Below, one piece after another: positions 18,090 through 26,783 of a stretch of 54,053 bases of DNA (within the stretch, counting starts at the first letter, position 1; each line of letters opens with the position of its first letter). Source of the stretch: Cupriavidus basilensis (lineage in GTDB: Bacteria > Pseudomonadota > Gammaproteobacteria > Burkholderiales > Burkholderiaceae); contig NZ_JARJLM010000315.1 of assembly GCF_029335485.1 (NCBI RefSeq), forward strand, positions 1 to 54,053, written 5' to 3'. The position numbers and the translations under genes are program-made. The notes under the pieces were generated by a model, which was not told where the DNA came from, did no database searches, and saw nothing but the letters and a program-made list of their open reading frames with translations.

Positions 18090-18177
18090 TCCGCAGTACC
18101 GCAGGCAGCCCCCACCCGGCCGAACGCGGAAGATACCGCGCCCCGGAATCAGGGATTTCGAATTGAGGAGACAGACA

Positions 18178-19032
18178 ATGCGGAACCAGAATGAGGGCGG
18201 CGGCACAGTGGTCCGCTGGACGGCGGCGGCAATGCTGGCGGTATCGATGCTGGCCAGCGCGCAGGATGCGCCTGCGCCGCCCGCCCCGGGGCAAAGCCCG
18301 CGGGTGGACGCTATCCGCAAGACAGGCGAACTGCGCGTCGGGGTGCTGCAGAACGCGCCCTGGCTGATCCAGGATCTGTCCGGCAAGGGCGAAGCCTGGA
18401 GCGGCCCGGCCTGGTTCCTGGCCAAGGAATATGCGGGCCTGCTGGGCGTCAAGCTCACGGCCGTTCCGGTCTCACACGAAACCAAGGTGCCCGTACTGGC
18501 GGCTAACCAGGTCGACATGACCATCAGCCCCCTGGCCGAGACGCCCGAGCGCCTGAAGGTGGTGGACTTCGTGCTGTACTCGACCACCAGCGTCTGCATG
18601 TTCGGCCGCGCCGGTAACGAGAAGCTCGCCAAGATCGGCTCCGTCGATGCGCTGAACCGGCCAGGCATCACGGTGGCGTATTTCACCGGCGGGGCCGAAG
18701 CTGCCTGGGTCAAGCAGCGCTTTCCCAACGCCACGCTGCGCGCCGTCGCCAACTCGGGCGCCACCGCGCCGGTCGAAGAGATCATGGCCAGGCGAGCCGA
18801 CGTGGCGCCGATCAACCGCGTGCCTTGGGTAGCGCTGAACCACAAGGTGCGCGGTCTGGTCGTGTTTCCCGCCGAGGCGAACTGCCAGCAGAGCACGGAA
18901 AAGGCGTCGCCCGTGGGGCTCGCCATCGACAAGAATCAACCCGAATTCCTGGCCTGGCTGCGACAGGTGGCGCTGGCAATGAAGCCCAGGCTGGATGCCG
19001 ACGAGATGCGGATCATCCAAAAGACCAAATAG
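18178..19032 (+). CDS. Periplasmic substrate-binding protein of an amino-acid-type (PAAT) ABC importer, copy 1
   Basis: A 284-residue SBP_bac_3 protein. The signal peptide ends after ASAQ (about residue 25). The mature domain starts with the usual R-x-D-A-I-R-K-x-G-x-L-R-V-G-V strand, and continues with DMTISPLAETPERLKVVDF, the segment that in amino-acid receptors supplies the Arg binding the ligand carboxylate. Cysteines in SVCMFG and EANCQQ are shared with the downstream paralogue. GAGGAG at 18165-18170 marks ATG 18178. It lies 88 bp after the GntR gene. The transporter family normally carries amino acids, but the enzymes in this operon argue for a sugar acid. Confidence 0.9.
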   Translation: MRNQNEGGGTVVRWTAAAMLAVSMLASAQDAPAPPAPGQSPRVDAIRKTGELRVGVLQNAPWLIQDLSGKGEAWSGPAWFLAKEYAGLLGVKLTAVPVSHETKVPVLAANQVDMTISPLAETPERLKVVDFVLYSTTSVCMFGRAGNEKLAKIGSVDALNRPGITVAYFTGGAEAAWVKQRFPNATLRAVANSGATAPVEEIMARRADVAPINRVPWVALNHKVRGLVVFPAEANCQQSTEKASPVGLAIDKNQPEFLAWLRQVALAMKPRLDADEMRIIQKTK

Positions 19033-19117
19033 GCCGCCCGGTCGCTTCCCACCGTCTTCCAACGTTTTATCCCGTTCACGCACAAGACGTGTCCAGGCCG
19101 GCGTGCGCCGATGGCCC

Positions 19118-19140
19118 GGCACGCCCCTACCCGGCGTGCC
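19118..19140 (+). other. Intercistronic stem-loop between the two binding-protein genes
   Basis: GGCACGCC (19118-19125) pairs with GGCGTGCC (19133-19140) around a 7-nt loop. It lies in the 157-bp gap between the two receptor genes and is not followed by a T-tract. It may stabilise the 3' end of the first receptor's message or cause partial termination, as known for periplasmic-binding-protein operons; this is inference. Confidence 0.45.
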
Positions 19141-19189
19141 ACCGCTGGCCGCAGGCAAGCCGGGCGCCGTCATTCCAAGGAGACACAGC

Positions 19190-20050
19190 ATGAAACACCA
19201 TACCCCCTTGCGCCGCAGCGCCGCCCACGCCGCCGCTGGCCTCATGGCGGCCGCCACGCTGCTGGCCACCACCACCGCGGCCCAGGCTCAGACGCCGCCA
19301 GAGCCGGGAGCAAGCCCGCGGATCGACGCCATCCGCAAGGCCGGCGTGCTGCGCGTGGGGGTGGTCAACAACCCGCCGTGGCTGGTGCAGAACACCAGCG
19401 GTTCGGGCGATCCGTGGATGGGGTCGTCGTGGATGCTGGGCAAGGAATTCGCGCGGCTGCTGGGCGTGAAGATCGTGCCGGTGCAGGTCAGCCACGAGAC
19501 CAAGGTGCCGGCGCTGATTGCCAACCAGATGGACATCATGATCGGGCCGCTGAACCAGAACGCCGAGCGCGCCAAGATCATTGATTTCGTCACGTTCTCC
19601 AACACCAGCGTCTGCATGTTCGGGCTGGCTTCCAATCCCAAGTTCACCAGTGCGACCAAGGTCGAAGACTTCAACCGGCCCGACATCACGATGGCCTACT
19701 TTTCCGGCGCCGGGGAAGAGCCGCTGGTGCTGCAGCAGTTTCCCAACGCCAAGCTGCGCGGCGTCGCCAATTCCGGCTCGGTCGCGCCCATCGAGGAAGT
19801 GCTCGCGGGCCGTTCGGACGTGGCGCCGCTGAACCGCATGCTGTGGCCCAACATCAGCAAGAAGGTCAAGGGCCTGGCCGTGTTCCCCAAGGAGAACGAT
19901 TGCCAGAACAGCAAGATCTTCGCCATCGACTCGGGCATGGGCGTGGCCAAGGCGCAGCCCGTCTACCTGGAATGGCTGCGCAAGGTGGAGGCGCGCATGC
20001 ACCCCGAACTGGCGGCCGAAGAGCGCCGCATGACCCATACCCTGAAGTGA
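19190..20050 (+). CDS. Periplasmic substrate-binding protein of the same PAAT importer, copy 2
   Basis: A 286-residue paralogue of the preceding receptor. The signal peptide (about residues 1-34) ends after AAQAQ; the mature sequence keeps the same DAIRKAGVLRVGV start, the SHETKVP segment, SVCMFG, and the VANSG stretch near 200. The copies have diverged throughout, so this is an old duplication with possible specialisation for different ligands or affinities. CAAGGAG at about 19177-19183 supports ATG 19190. One pair of permeases and one ATPase follow, so both receptors probably dock on the same transporter. The gene ends 10 bp before the dehydrogenase gene. Confidence 0.92.
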   Translation: MKHHTPLRRSAAHAAAGLMAAATLLATTTAAQAQTPPEPGASPRIDAIRKAGVLRVGVVNNPPWLVQNTSGSGDPWMGSSWMLGKEFARLLGVKIVPVQVSHETKVPALIANQMDIMIGPLNQNAERAKIIDFVTFSNTSVCMFGLASNPKFTSATKVEDFNRPDITMAYFSGAGEEPLVLQQFPNAKLRGVANSGSVAPIEEVLAGRSDVAPLNRMLWPNISKKVKGLAVFPKENDCQNSKIFAIDSGMGVAKAQPVYLEWLRKVEARMHPELAAEERRMTHTLK

Positions 20051-20060
20051 GCCGACCGCC

Positions 20061-21098
20061 ATGCTGAATTGCGCAATTCATGGGGCCCAGGACCTGCGCC
20101 TGGTCGAACAGGCGCCCGAGCCGCTGGGCCCCACGCAGGTCCGAGTTGGCATCAAGGCCGTGGGCATCTGCGGGTCCGACCTGCATTACTACCGTCACGG
20201 CAAGGTGGGCGACTTCGTCATCCGCGAACCACTGACGCCGGGACACGAGGCATCCGGCCAGGTGCTCGAGGTGGGCGCGGCGGTCACCGCCGTCAAGCCC
20301 GGCGACCGCGTGGCGCTGGATCCCGCGCGCACGTGCGGGGTGTGCCGCTACTGCCGCCAGGGGGCGTCCAACCACTGCGAGGCAGTGCACTTCTTCGGCA
20401 GCGCCAGCCGCTATCCGCATATGCAGGGCGCGATGCGCGAGCAGGTGGTGGTGCAGGAACGCCAATGCCTGCCCGTACCGGACAGCCTGTCATTCGAGCT
20501 GGCCGCCTTTGGCGAGCCGCTGGCGGTTGCCCTGCACGCCGTGCGCAGCGCGGGGGCATTGCTGGGCAAGACCGCCATGGTGGTGGGCGCGGGGCCGATC
20601 GGCGCGCTGATCCTGATGGCGGCACGGCTGGCGGGCGCCAGCCACGTAGTCGTGGTGGATATCGTTGACCAGACCCTGGCCACCTGCGCCCGGTTGGGCG
20701 CGACGCGCACCATCAATGCCGCCACCGACCCCGCGGCACTGGACGAGCTGGCCGCGGGCAAGGGTATCGTCGACGTGTGCTTCGAGGTTTCCGGCAACTA
20801 CGCCGGTCTGGCCAGCTGCATCCGCGCGGCGCGTCCGCGCGGCACCATCGTCACGGTCGGCACCCTGAGCGGCAGCAGCGAGCAATGCCCCTTCAACCAG
20901 ATCATGGTGAAGAGCCTGTCATGCATCGGCAGCTTCCGCTTTGTCGATGAGTACGCCTGGGCGGTGGACTACCTGAGCCGTGGGCTGGTCGACGTGTCAC
21001 CACTGCTGACGGCGGCCGTGCCGGTGCGCCAGGTGCACGACGCCTTCGCGCTGGCCGCGGACCGCAGCCAGGCCATGAAAGTGATGGTGATGTTCTGA
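20061..21098 (+). CDS. idnD: Zinc-dependent L-idonate/L-gulonate 5-dehydrogenase
   Basis: A 345-residue medium-chain dehydrogenase. Catalytic zinc: Cys37 (GICGSDLHYYRHG), His62 and Glu63 (GHEASG). Structural zinc: Cys92, 95, 98 and 106. Rossmann motif VGAGPIGAL near 175. The sequence matches the L-idonate 5-dehydrogenase family, whose members also include RspB-type L-gulonate 5-dehydrogenases that yield D-fructuronate. Because D-mannonate dehydratase and a fructuronate reductase lie in the same operon, L-gulonate to D-fructuronate is the more coherent reaction here, while L-idonate to 5-ketogluconate remains possible. The gene symbol reflects the family; the substrate is inferred. Confidence 0.85.
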   Translation: MLNCAIHGAQDLRLVEQAPEPLGPTQVRVGIKAVGICGSDLHYYRHGKVGDFVIREPLTPGHEASGQVLEVGAAVTAVKPGDRVALDPARTCGVCRYCRQGASNHCEAVHFFGSASRYPHMQGAMREQVVVQERQCLPVPDSLSFELAAFGEPLAVALHAVRSAGALLGKTAMVVGAGPIGALILMAARLAGASHVVVVDIVDQTLATCARLGATRTINAATDPAALDELAAGKGIVDVCFEVSGNYAGLASCIRAARPRGTIVTVGTLSGSSEQCPFNQIMVKSLSCIGSFRFVDEYAWAVDYLSRGLVDVSPLLTAAVPVRQVHDAFALAADRSQAMKVMVMF

Positions 21099-21129
21099 GC
21101 GGGCGCGGCCTTGATACCACGGAGACCCC

Positions 21130-21795
21130 ATGGATTTTGATTTCTCCCCCATTGTCGAGAATTGGCGATTCTTTGCCGGCGGCCTGGGCGTCACGGTGGC
21201 GCTCAGCGCCGTGACCGCCCTCGCCAGCATTCTGCTTGGGCTGGCGATTGCGCTCCTGCGCCTGTACGGGCCGCGCTGGCTGCGCGTGCTGCTGGTGTTC
21301 TACATCGACAGCATGCGCGCCATTCCCGTGCTGGTGGTCCTGGTGTGGATCTACTTCGCCTTCCCGCTACTGGCGGGCGTGACCTTCGCACCGTTCTGGG
21401 CGGCGCTGGTAGCACTGACGCTGCACATCGCCGCCTATTCCGCCGAGGTGATCCGCGCCGGCATCGAGTCGGTGCGGCCTGGCCAGATGCGCGCGGGCCT
21501 GGCGCTGGGCATGTCGCGGGCCCAGGCGCTGCGCAAGATCATCCTGCCGCAAGCCACCATCCGCATGTTGCCCGCCTTTGGGTCGGTGTTGACCGTTGCC
21601 ATCAAGGACACGGCGATCGCCACCGTGATCGCAGTGCCCGAACTGATGCACAAGGCAGAGACCATCGCAGGCCAGAGCTACCGGCCCATCGAGGTGTACA
21701 CGGCTGTCATCGTGGCTTACTTCGCGATCCTGTTTCCGGTCACGCGCGGCGTAGACCGGCTGTACCAACGCTATGCACATCTGGGGCGCTCATGA
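21130..21795 (+). CDS. PAAT-type ABC transporter permease 1
   Basis: A 221-residue membrane protein of the HisM/GlnP family with about five transmembrane helices. The EAA loop that contacts the ATPase is visible: the segment AGLALGMSRAQALRKIILPQ is the standard sequence of these permeases. It begins 31 bp after the dehydrogenase gene, with an ATG at 21130, and its stop overlaps the next permease start (ATGA at 21792-21795), showing translational coupling. The two permeases probably form a heterodimer served by the two receptors. Confidence 0.93.
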   Translation: MDFDFSPIVENWRFFAGGLGVTVALSAVTALASILLGLAIALLRLYGPRWLRVLLVFYIDSMRAIPVLVVLVWIYFAFPLLAGVTFAPFWAALVALTLHIAAYSAEVIRAGIESVRPGQMRAGLALGMSRAQALRKIILPQATIRMLPAFGSVLTVAIKDTAIATVIAVPELMHKAETIAGQSYRPIEVYTAVIVAYFAILFPVTRGVDRLYQRYAHLGRS

Positions 21796-22451
21796 ACCTG
21801 GACTGGGGAATCATATGGAACTCGCGCCAGGTCCTGATGGAAGGCGCTGCCATGACCATCATGCTGACGGTGGTGACCATGGCGCTGGCGGTGCCGGGCG
21901 GCATCATGCTGGCGCTGATGCGCCTGTCGTCGAGCCGGGTGCTCAATGGCATCGCGGTGGCCGTCGTGGAGTTCTTCCGCAACCTGCCGCTGATCCTGGT
22001 GATCTACTGGGCGTTCTACGTGATGCCCATGGCGCTCGACGTGCAATTCTCGGCGCTGACGACCGCGCTGGTGGCGCTTGTGCTGAACGTGTCGGCGTAT
22101 AACTCCGAGACCTTCCGCGCGGGCATCAATTCGATCCGCAAGGGCCAGATGGAGGCCGCGCTGGCCATCGGCATGTCGCGCAGGCAGGCCATGTTCAAGG
22201 TGCTGATCCCGCAGGCGGGACGGAGGATCCTGCCGGTGCTGGCCAGCACCTGGATCTCGCTGTTCAAGGATACGTCGCTGGTGTCGGTCATCGCCGTGAG
22301 TGAATTGGCCTATGCCTCGATGCAGGTACGCGCCCAGAGCTTCCGCGTGCTGGAGATGCTGACCGCGATGGCGGTGATCTATTGGCTGATGGGCTATCCC
22401 CAGGCCAAGCTGGTCGACTGGATCCACCGGAAATACGGAGTGAAGGAATGA
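21792..22451 (+). CDS. PAAT-type ABC transporter permease 2
   Basis: A 219-residue second HisM/GlnP-type permease, with its EAA loop in AALAIGMSRRQAMFKVLIPQ and about five transmembrane helices. Start and stop each share ATGA overlaps with the neighbours (21792-21795 and 22448-22451). It is clearly homologous to the first permease but diverged. The start codon is fixed by the overlap; the longer open frame from 21162 is a run-on in front of it. Confidence 0.93.
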   Translation: MNLDWGIIWNSRQVLMEGAAMTIMLTVVTMALAVPGGIMLALMRLSSSRVLNGIAVAVVEFFRNLPLILVIYWAFYVMPMALDVQFSALTTALVALVLNVSAYNSETFRAGINSIRKGQMEAALAIGMSRRQAMFKVLIPQAGRRILPVLASTWISLFKDTSLVSVIAVSELAYASMQVRAQSFRVLEMLTAMAVIYWLMGYPQAKLVDWIHRKYGVKE

Positions 22452-23263
22452 ACGACATGATCTTGGACCCGGAGCGGGCCACCGCCATGCAGACCGCCGC
22501 GGCCGCGCGCAAGGGTGCCGCCCTGCCGCCAGTGCTGGTGTATGAGCACGTGCGCAAGACGTACGGCGACTTTGTGGCGCTCAACAATGTGTCGCTGCAG
22601 GTCAACAAGGGAGAGGTGATGTGCCTGATCGGCCCGTCGGGCTCCGGCAAATCCACGCTCTTGCGCTGCACCAACGCACTGGAGAAACTCGATGGCGGCC
22701 GCGTGCTGCTGGACAGCGTGGCGCTGCCGGAATCCGAAGCCGAAGCCCGAAAGGTACGCCAGCGCATGGGCATGGTGTTCCAGAGTTTCGAGCTGTTCCC
22801 GCACAAGTCTGCCCTGGACAACGTGGCGATGGGGCCGGTCACGGTGCTGGGCATGGCGCCGGAGGCGGCGCGCGCCCGCGCCATGGCCTTGCTGGAGAAG
22901 GTCGGGCTGGCCAACAAGGCCGGCAACTTCCCCGCCAATCTTTCCGGCGGGCAGCAACAACGGGTAGCGATCGCACGGGCGCTGGCGATGGAGCCCGAGG
23001 TGATGTTGTTTGACGAACCGACGTCGGCACTGGACCCGGAAACCGTGGGCGAGGTGCTCAACGTGATGAAGAAGCTGGCGCAGGAGGGCATGACAATGAT
23101 CGTCGTGACGCACGAAATGAGTTTCGCGCGGCGGGTGGCCAATTGGGTGGTGGTGTTCGAGAACGGCGCCATCCTGGAGCAGGGCCCGCCGTCCCAGATC
23201 TTCGATCACCCGCAGGTCGCCCGCACTGGCGATTTCCTCAGCCACCTGGGCTGGGCGGGCTAG
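22448..23263 (+). CDS. PAAT-type ABC transporter ATPase
   Basis: A 271-residue ATP-binding subunit. Walker A is GPSGSGKST near residue 62, the Q-loop VFQSFELFPH near 113, the signature LSGGQQQR near 168, Walker B VMLFDEPTSALDPE near 188, and the switch His in VVTHEM. A short N-terminal extension of ~30 residues precedes the domain. The start at 22448 is fixed by an ATGA overlap with permease 2. It energises uptake by the two permeases above. It is the GlnQ/HisP type; the name alone would suggest amino-acid import, whereas the gene order suggests a sugar acid. Confidence 0.94.
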   Translation: MNDMILDPERATAMQTAAAARKGAALPPVLVYEHVRKTYGDFVALNNVSLQVNKGEVMCLIGPSGSGKSTLLRCTNALEKLDGGRVLLDSVALPESEAEARKVRQRMGMVFQSFELFPHKSALDNVAMGPVTVLGMAPEAARARAMALLEKVGLANKAGNFPANLSGGQQQRVAIARALAMEPEVMLFDEPTSALDPETVGEVLNVMKKLAQEGMTMIVVTHEMSFARRVANWVVVFENGAILEQGPPSQIFDHPQVARTGDFLSHLGWAG

Positions 23264-23292
23264 TGCGAGCGGACCCTGGGCCAACCGAAACC

Positions 23293-23312
23293 GCCCGCCG
23301 GTGCAGGCGGGC
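23293..23312 (+). other. Stem-loop between transporter and catabolic genes
   Basis: GCCCGCC (23293-23299) pairs with GGCGGGC (23306-23312) around a 6-nt loop in the 78-bp gap before the mannonate dehydratase gene. It has no T-tract, so it is more likely a processing or attenuation element within the operon than a full terminator. Confidence 0.35.
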
Positions 23313-23341
23313 CTGCTCAATACCTTACTCGGAATCCCCTC

Positions 23342-24553
23342 ATGAAAATTACAAACGCGCGCGTCATTGTTTGTTCGCCGGGCCGCAACTTCGTGACCCT
23401 GAAAATCGAAACCGACCAGGGCCTGACGGGCATCGGTGACGCGACCCTCAACGGGCGCGAACTGGCGGTGGCCGCCTACCTGACCGAGCATGTGATTCCG
23501 TGCTTGATCGGGCGCGACGCGCACCAGATCGAAGACATCTGGCAATACCTGTATAAGGGTGCGTACTGGCGCCGCGGCCCGGTCACGATGACCGCCATCG
23601 CCGCCGTGGATACGGCGCTGTGGGACCTGAAGGCCAAGGCGGCCGGCATGCCGCTCTACCAATTGCTGGGCGGCAAGAGCCGCAGCGGCGTGATGGTCTA
23701 CGGCCATGCCAATGGCTCCGATATCGAGCACACGGTGGACGAGGTGCTGCGTTATGCCGAGATGGGCTATCGCGCCATACGCGCGCAAAGCGGCGTGCCG
23801 GGCCTGGACAAGGTCTATGGCGTGGGCCGCGGCAACCTGTTCTATGAGCCGGCCGACAGCGACCTGCCCAGCGAACACGACTGGTCCACCGAGAAGTACC
23901 TGCGTCACGCGCCCAAGCTATTCGAGCGCATCCGCGAGAAGCTCGGCTTCGAGCATCACCTGCTGCACGACGTGCACCACCGCCTGACGCCCATCGAGGC
24001 AGGCCGGCTCGGCAAGTCCCTGGAACCCTACAACCTGTTCTGGATGGAGGATGCCACACCGGCCGAGAACCAGGATGCGTTCCGGATGATCCGCCAGCAC
24101 ACCACCACGCCGCTGGCCGTGGGCGAGATCTTCAATTCGATCTGGGACGCCAAGGCGCTGATCGAGAACCAATTGATCGACTACATCCGGGCGACCGTGG
24201 TGCATGCCGGCGGCATTACGCACTTGCGCCGCATCGCCGATCTGGCGTCGCTCTACCAGGTGCGCACGGGCTGCCACGGGGCCACCGATCTGTCGCCGGT
24301 CTGCATGGGCGCGGCGTTGCATTTTGACCTGTGGGTGCCCAATTTCGGCATCCAGGAGTATATGCGCCATACCGAAGAAACAGACGCGGTCTTCCCGCAT
24401 GCCTATACCTTCAACCAGGGCATGCTGTACCCCGGCGACGTGCCCGGCCACGGGGTCGACATTGATGAGAAGCTGGCGGCCAGGTACCCCTACAAGCGGG
24501 CCTATCTGCCCGTGAACCGCCTGCAGCAGGACGGCACGCTATGGAACTGGTAA
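23342..24553 (+). CDS. manD: D-mannonate dehydratase (enolase superfamily, ManD/RspA type)
   Basis: A 403-residue enolase-superfamily protein, the usual ManD length. The three Mg-binding acids are Asp210 (LLHDVHHRL), Glu236 (WMEDATPAE) and Glu262 (AVGEIFNS), exactly at the positions typical for ManD; the active-site loop around 145-165 ([14 protein letters not shown]) and the C-terminal LWNW are also as in the family. It dehydrates D-mannonate to 2-keto-3-deoxygluconate. Some family members are poor mannonate enzymes and prefer D-gluconate, so activity is an inference. Its stop overlaps the start of the next gene by 13 bp. KDG kinase and aldolase are not in the window. Confidence 0.92.
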   Translation: MKITNARVIVCSPGRNFVTLKIETDQGLTGIGDATLNGRELAVAAYLTEHVIPCLIGRDAHQIEDIWQYLYKGAYWRRGPVTMTAIAAVDTALWDLKAKAAGMPLYQLLGGKSRSGVMVYGHANGSDIEHTVDEVLRYAEMGYRAIRAQSGVPGLDKVYGVGRGNLFYEPADSDLPSEHDWSTEKYLRHAPKLFERIREKLGFEHHLLHDVHHRLTPIEAGRLGKSLEPYNLFWMEDATPAENQDAFRMIRQHTTTPLAVGEIFNSIWDAKALIENQLIDYIRATVVHAGGITHLRRIADLASLYQVRTGCHGATDLSPVCMGAALHFDLWVPNFGIQEYMRHTEETDAVFPHAYTFNQGMLYPGDVPGHGVDIDEKLAARYPYKRAYLPVNRLQQDGTLWNW

Positions 24554-26082
24554 CGCCACCCGCGGCGCGGCGCCTGCGTCCCGCCGTGCTGGACAGTCTG
24601 CCCGCGGGCGTGGCGCGTCCGGCCTATGACCGCGCCGCGCTGCGCGTCGGCATCGTGCACCTGGGCCTGGGCGCGTTTGCGCGGGCCCATCTGGCGGCCG
24701 TCAACGAGGCAGCGTTGCATGCCAGCGGCGACCTGCGCTGGGGCATCTGTGGCGTTTCGCTGCGACAGGCCGATACCCGCAACGCCCTGGTGCCGCAGGA
24801 TGGCCTTTATACCCTGGCGCTACGCGGCGCCGACGCGCAGGGAGGCCTCGTACAACAGGCCGCGGTGATCGGCAGCCTCCTGGAATCCCTGGTGGCACCG
24901 GAGGACCCGCAGGCGGTGCTGGCGCGCATTGCCGGCGCGGACACGCGGATCATCAGCGTCACCGTGACCGAGAAGGGCTATTGCCACGACCCGGCCAGCG
25001 GCCGGCTCAATATCGAGCACCCCGATATCGAGCATGACCTCGCGCAGCCCTGCGCGCCACGCAGCACCATCGGCTTCCTGGTGCGCGGCCTGCAACGCCG
25101 GCACGCGGACGGGCTGAGGCCGCTGACCCTGATGTCGCTGGATAACCTGCCCAGCAACGGCCATCTGCTGCAGGGCATGGTGCTGGACTTCGCCGAGCGT
25201 GTCGATCCGGCACTGGCGCAGTGGATCGCCGCCACCTGCGCCTTTCCGTCGTCGATGGTGGATCGCATCGTGCCGCGCACCACCGACGAGGATCGGCGCG
25301 CGCTTGCGCAGGCCCTTGGCGCCCACGACGCATGGCCGGTGCTGGGCGAGCCCTATCTGGAATGGGTGGTTGAAGACCGATTCGCCGCCGGGCGTCCGGA
25401 CTGGAGCGCCGGCGGCGCCCGCTTTGTGGCCGAGGCCGCACCCTTCGAAACCCTGAAGCTGCGCATGGTCAACGGGACGCATTCGGCCCTGGCCTATCTG
25501 TCGGTCATGGCGGGCTGGTCCACCGTGGACCAGGCGGTTGCGCAACCCGCCCTGCTCGCCTACCTCGACAGGTTGATGCGCGTCGAAATCGTGCCGACCC
25601 TGCCGCCGTTGCCAGGCCTGGATCTGGCGCAGTACCAGCGGCGCCTGTTGCGGCGCTATGCCAATCCCGCGCTCAAGCATCAGACGCAGCAGATCGCGAT
25701 GGATGGTTCCCAAAAAATGCCGCAGCGCCTGCTGGACACGGTGCGCGCGCGGCTGGCTGCGGGGCAGCCGATCCCCGGGCTGGCGCTGGCGGTTGCCGGC
25801 TGGCTGCATTTCCTTCGCGGCAAGAATGAGGCCGGACGCCGCTACGACATCCAGGACCCGATGGCCGAGACCCTGGCGTGCCGGTATGCCCAGGCGGAAC
25901 AGGCGGCGCGGCGCGTCGGCCAGGGGCTGGAGGGGACGCGCGCTTGGGTTGCCGCGCTGACCGGCCTGCGGCCGGTGTTTGGCGATCTGGGCCAGGATCC
26001 GCGATTTGTGCAGGCCGTGGCCGGGGCCATGCAATCGCTGCGCAGCCTGGGCGTGGCGGGGGCGCTGGCTGCCGCCGGCTGA
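24541..26082 (+). CDS. uxuB: Fructuronate reductase / mannonate oxidoreductase (mannitol-dehydrogenase family)
   Basis: A 513-residue polyol-dehydrogenase-family protein, as long as UxuB/MtlK relatives. The N-terminal Rossmann domain begins with [18 protein letters not shown] (about residues 33-50), and the C-terminal domain holds [14 protein letters not shown] near 310, carrying the Asn and His of the active site. It interconverts D-mannonate and D-fructuronate with NAD(P). In this operon it links the 5-dehydrogenase product to the dehydratase. It starts inside the last 13 bp of manD. A stem-loop at 26232-26254 lies downstream. Confidence 0.9.
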   Translation: MELVTPPAARRLRPAVLDSLPAGVARPAYDRAALRVGIVHLGLGAFARAHLAAVNEAALHASGDLRWGICGVSLRQADTRNALVPQDGLYTLALRGADAQGGLVQQAAVIGSLLESLVAPEDPQAVLARIAGADTRIISVTVTEKGYCHDPASGRLNIEHPDIEHDLAQPCAPRSTIGFLVRGLQRRHADGLRPLTLMSLDNLPSNGHLLQGMVLDFAERVDPALAQWIAATCAFPSSMVDRIVPRTTDEDRRALAQALGAHDAWPVLGEPYLEWVVEDRFAAGRPDWSAGGARFVAEAAPFETLKLRMVNGTHSALAYLSVMAGWSTVDQAVAQPALLAYLDRLMRVEIVPTLPPLPGLDLAQYQRRLLRRYANPALKHQTQQIAMDGSQKMPQRLLDTVRARLAAGQPIPGLALAVAGWLHFLRGKNEAGRRYDIQDPMAETLACRYAQAEQAARRVGQGLEGTRAWVAALTGLRPVFGDLGQDPRFVQAVAGAMQSLRSLGVAGALAAAG

Positions 26083-26420
26083 GGCCTGATTCGCATGCCT
26101 GGCTGCGCAGCGAGATAGCCATGGCGGCCGAAGAGATACGCGAGGAGCAAGGCCGCTGGGTGGACCCGGCGTAGGGCACACGCCTATACACAACGGCCTT
26201 CATGCCGACAGTTCGTAGCCCGCGCCCCGTCAATCCGGTCCACCCTGCCGGATTCAGCGATCACGTCTTCAGCGTTGGACCCGCCCTGATCCCGGCGCGC
26301 CGGATATGACTCCGATGAAAGGGCCAAAGGGCCAAGTGCCGGCCCGATCCGCTCTGCCGATGATTACCAAGACCAAAGACAAAGCCGGATCACCCTACTC
26401 GCCTCCTTTCGCGCGTCACG
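26083..26420. other. 338-bp convergent region after the sugar-acid operon
   Basis: Between the converging uxuB-like and VOC genes. It contains an inverted repeat AATCCGG/CCGGATT (26232-26238 and 26248-26254, loop 9 nt), a candidate terminator although no T-tract follows. No coding frame is convincing. Confidence 0.4.
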
Positions 26421-26780
26421 TCAGGATCGATCACCGCGTTCCGTTGACGATTGGTGCAAGCCAAAGCGAATGCCTTCTGGCCCGGTACATAGGCAGAATA
26501 TGCCAAAGCCCGGTTCGTCAGGGCTTGGCATATCTGCGGTTCCCCCGAGCTCAACCACGCGCGCTCTGGCAGTGGCCATATCGGACACCTCAAAAAACAC
26601 GAGGATGCCGGGCGTCGGGTCACCGCCATGCAAACCGATCCTCATCTCGTGGTTGCCGAACCAGCCTTCGCCTGGCTGTTGCGTTGACTGGAACGCCCAG
26701 CCGAACAGATCTCCGAAAAACTGCCGCGATGCCTGCGCTTTTCCCGCGCCGATCTCCAGGTATGAAACTCGACCGCTCAT
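26421..26780 (-). CDS. VOC-superfamily (glyoxalase/bleomycin-resistance fold) protein
   Basis: A 119-residue single-module VOC protein. It begins with RVSYLEIGAGKAQASRQFFG, the typical first beta-alpha unit, and ends with FCLCTGPEGIRFGLHQ, with conserved metal-ligand-type His/Glu positions partly present. VOC proteins include glyoxalases, dioxygenases and antibiotic-binding proteins; nothing here fixes the substrate. Its start lies 3 bp after the stop of the AraC gene, so the pair is cotranscribed and the AraC protein probably controls it or vice versa. Confidence 0.85.
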   Translation of the reverse strand: MSGRVSYLEIGAGKAQASRQFFGDLFGWAFQSTQQPGEGWFGNHEMRIGLHGGDPTPGILVFFEVSDMATARARVVELGGTADMPSPDEPGFGIFCLCTGPEGIRFGLHQSSTERGDRS

Positions 26781-26783
26781 GGC

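Noticed and set aside
22394-23908. 504-residue open frame opposite the ATPase and manD
   Set aside because: His/Arg-rich with no family resemblance; the opposite strand carries all ATPase and ManD motifs.
24820-26193. 457-residue open frame opposite the fructuronate reductase
   Set aside because: A shadow of high-GC codon bias; the plus strand has the intact family motifs.
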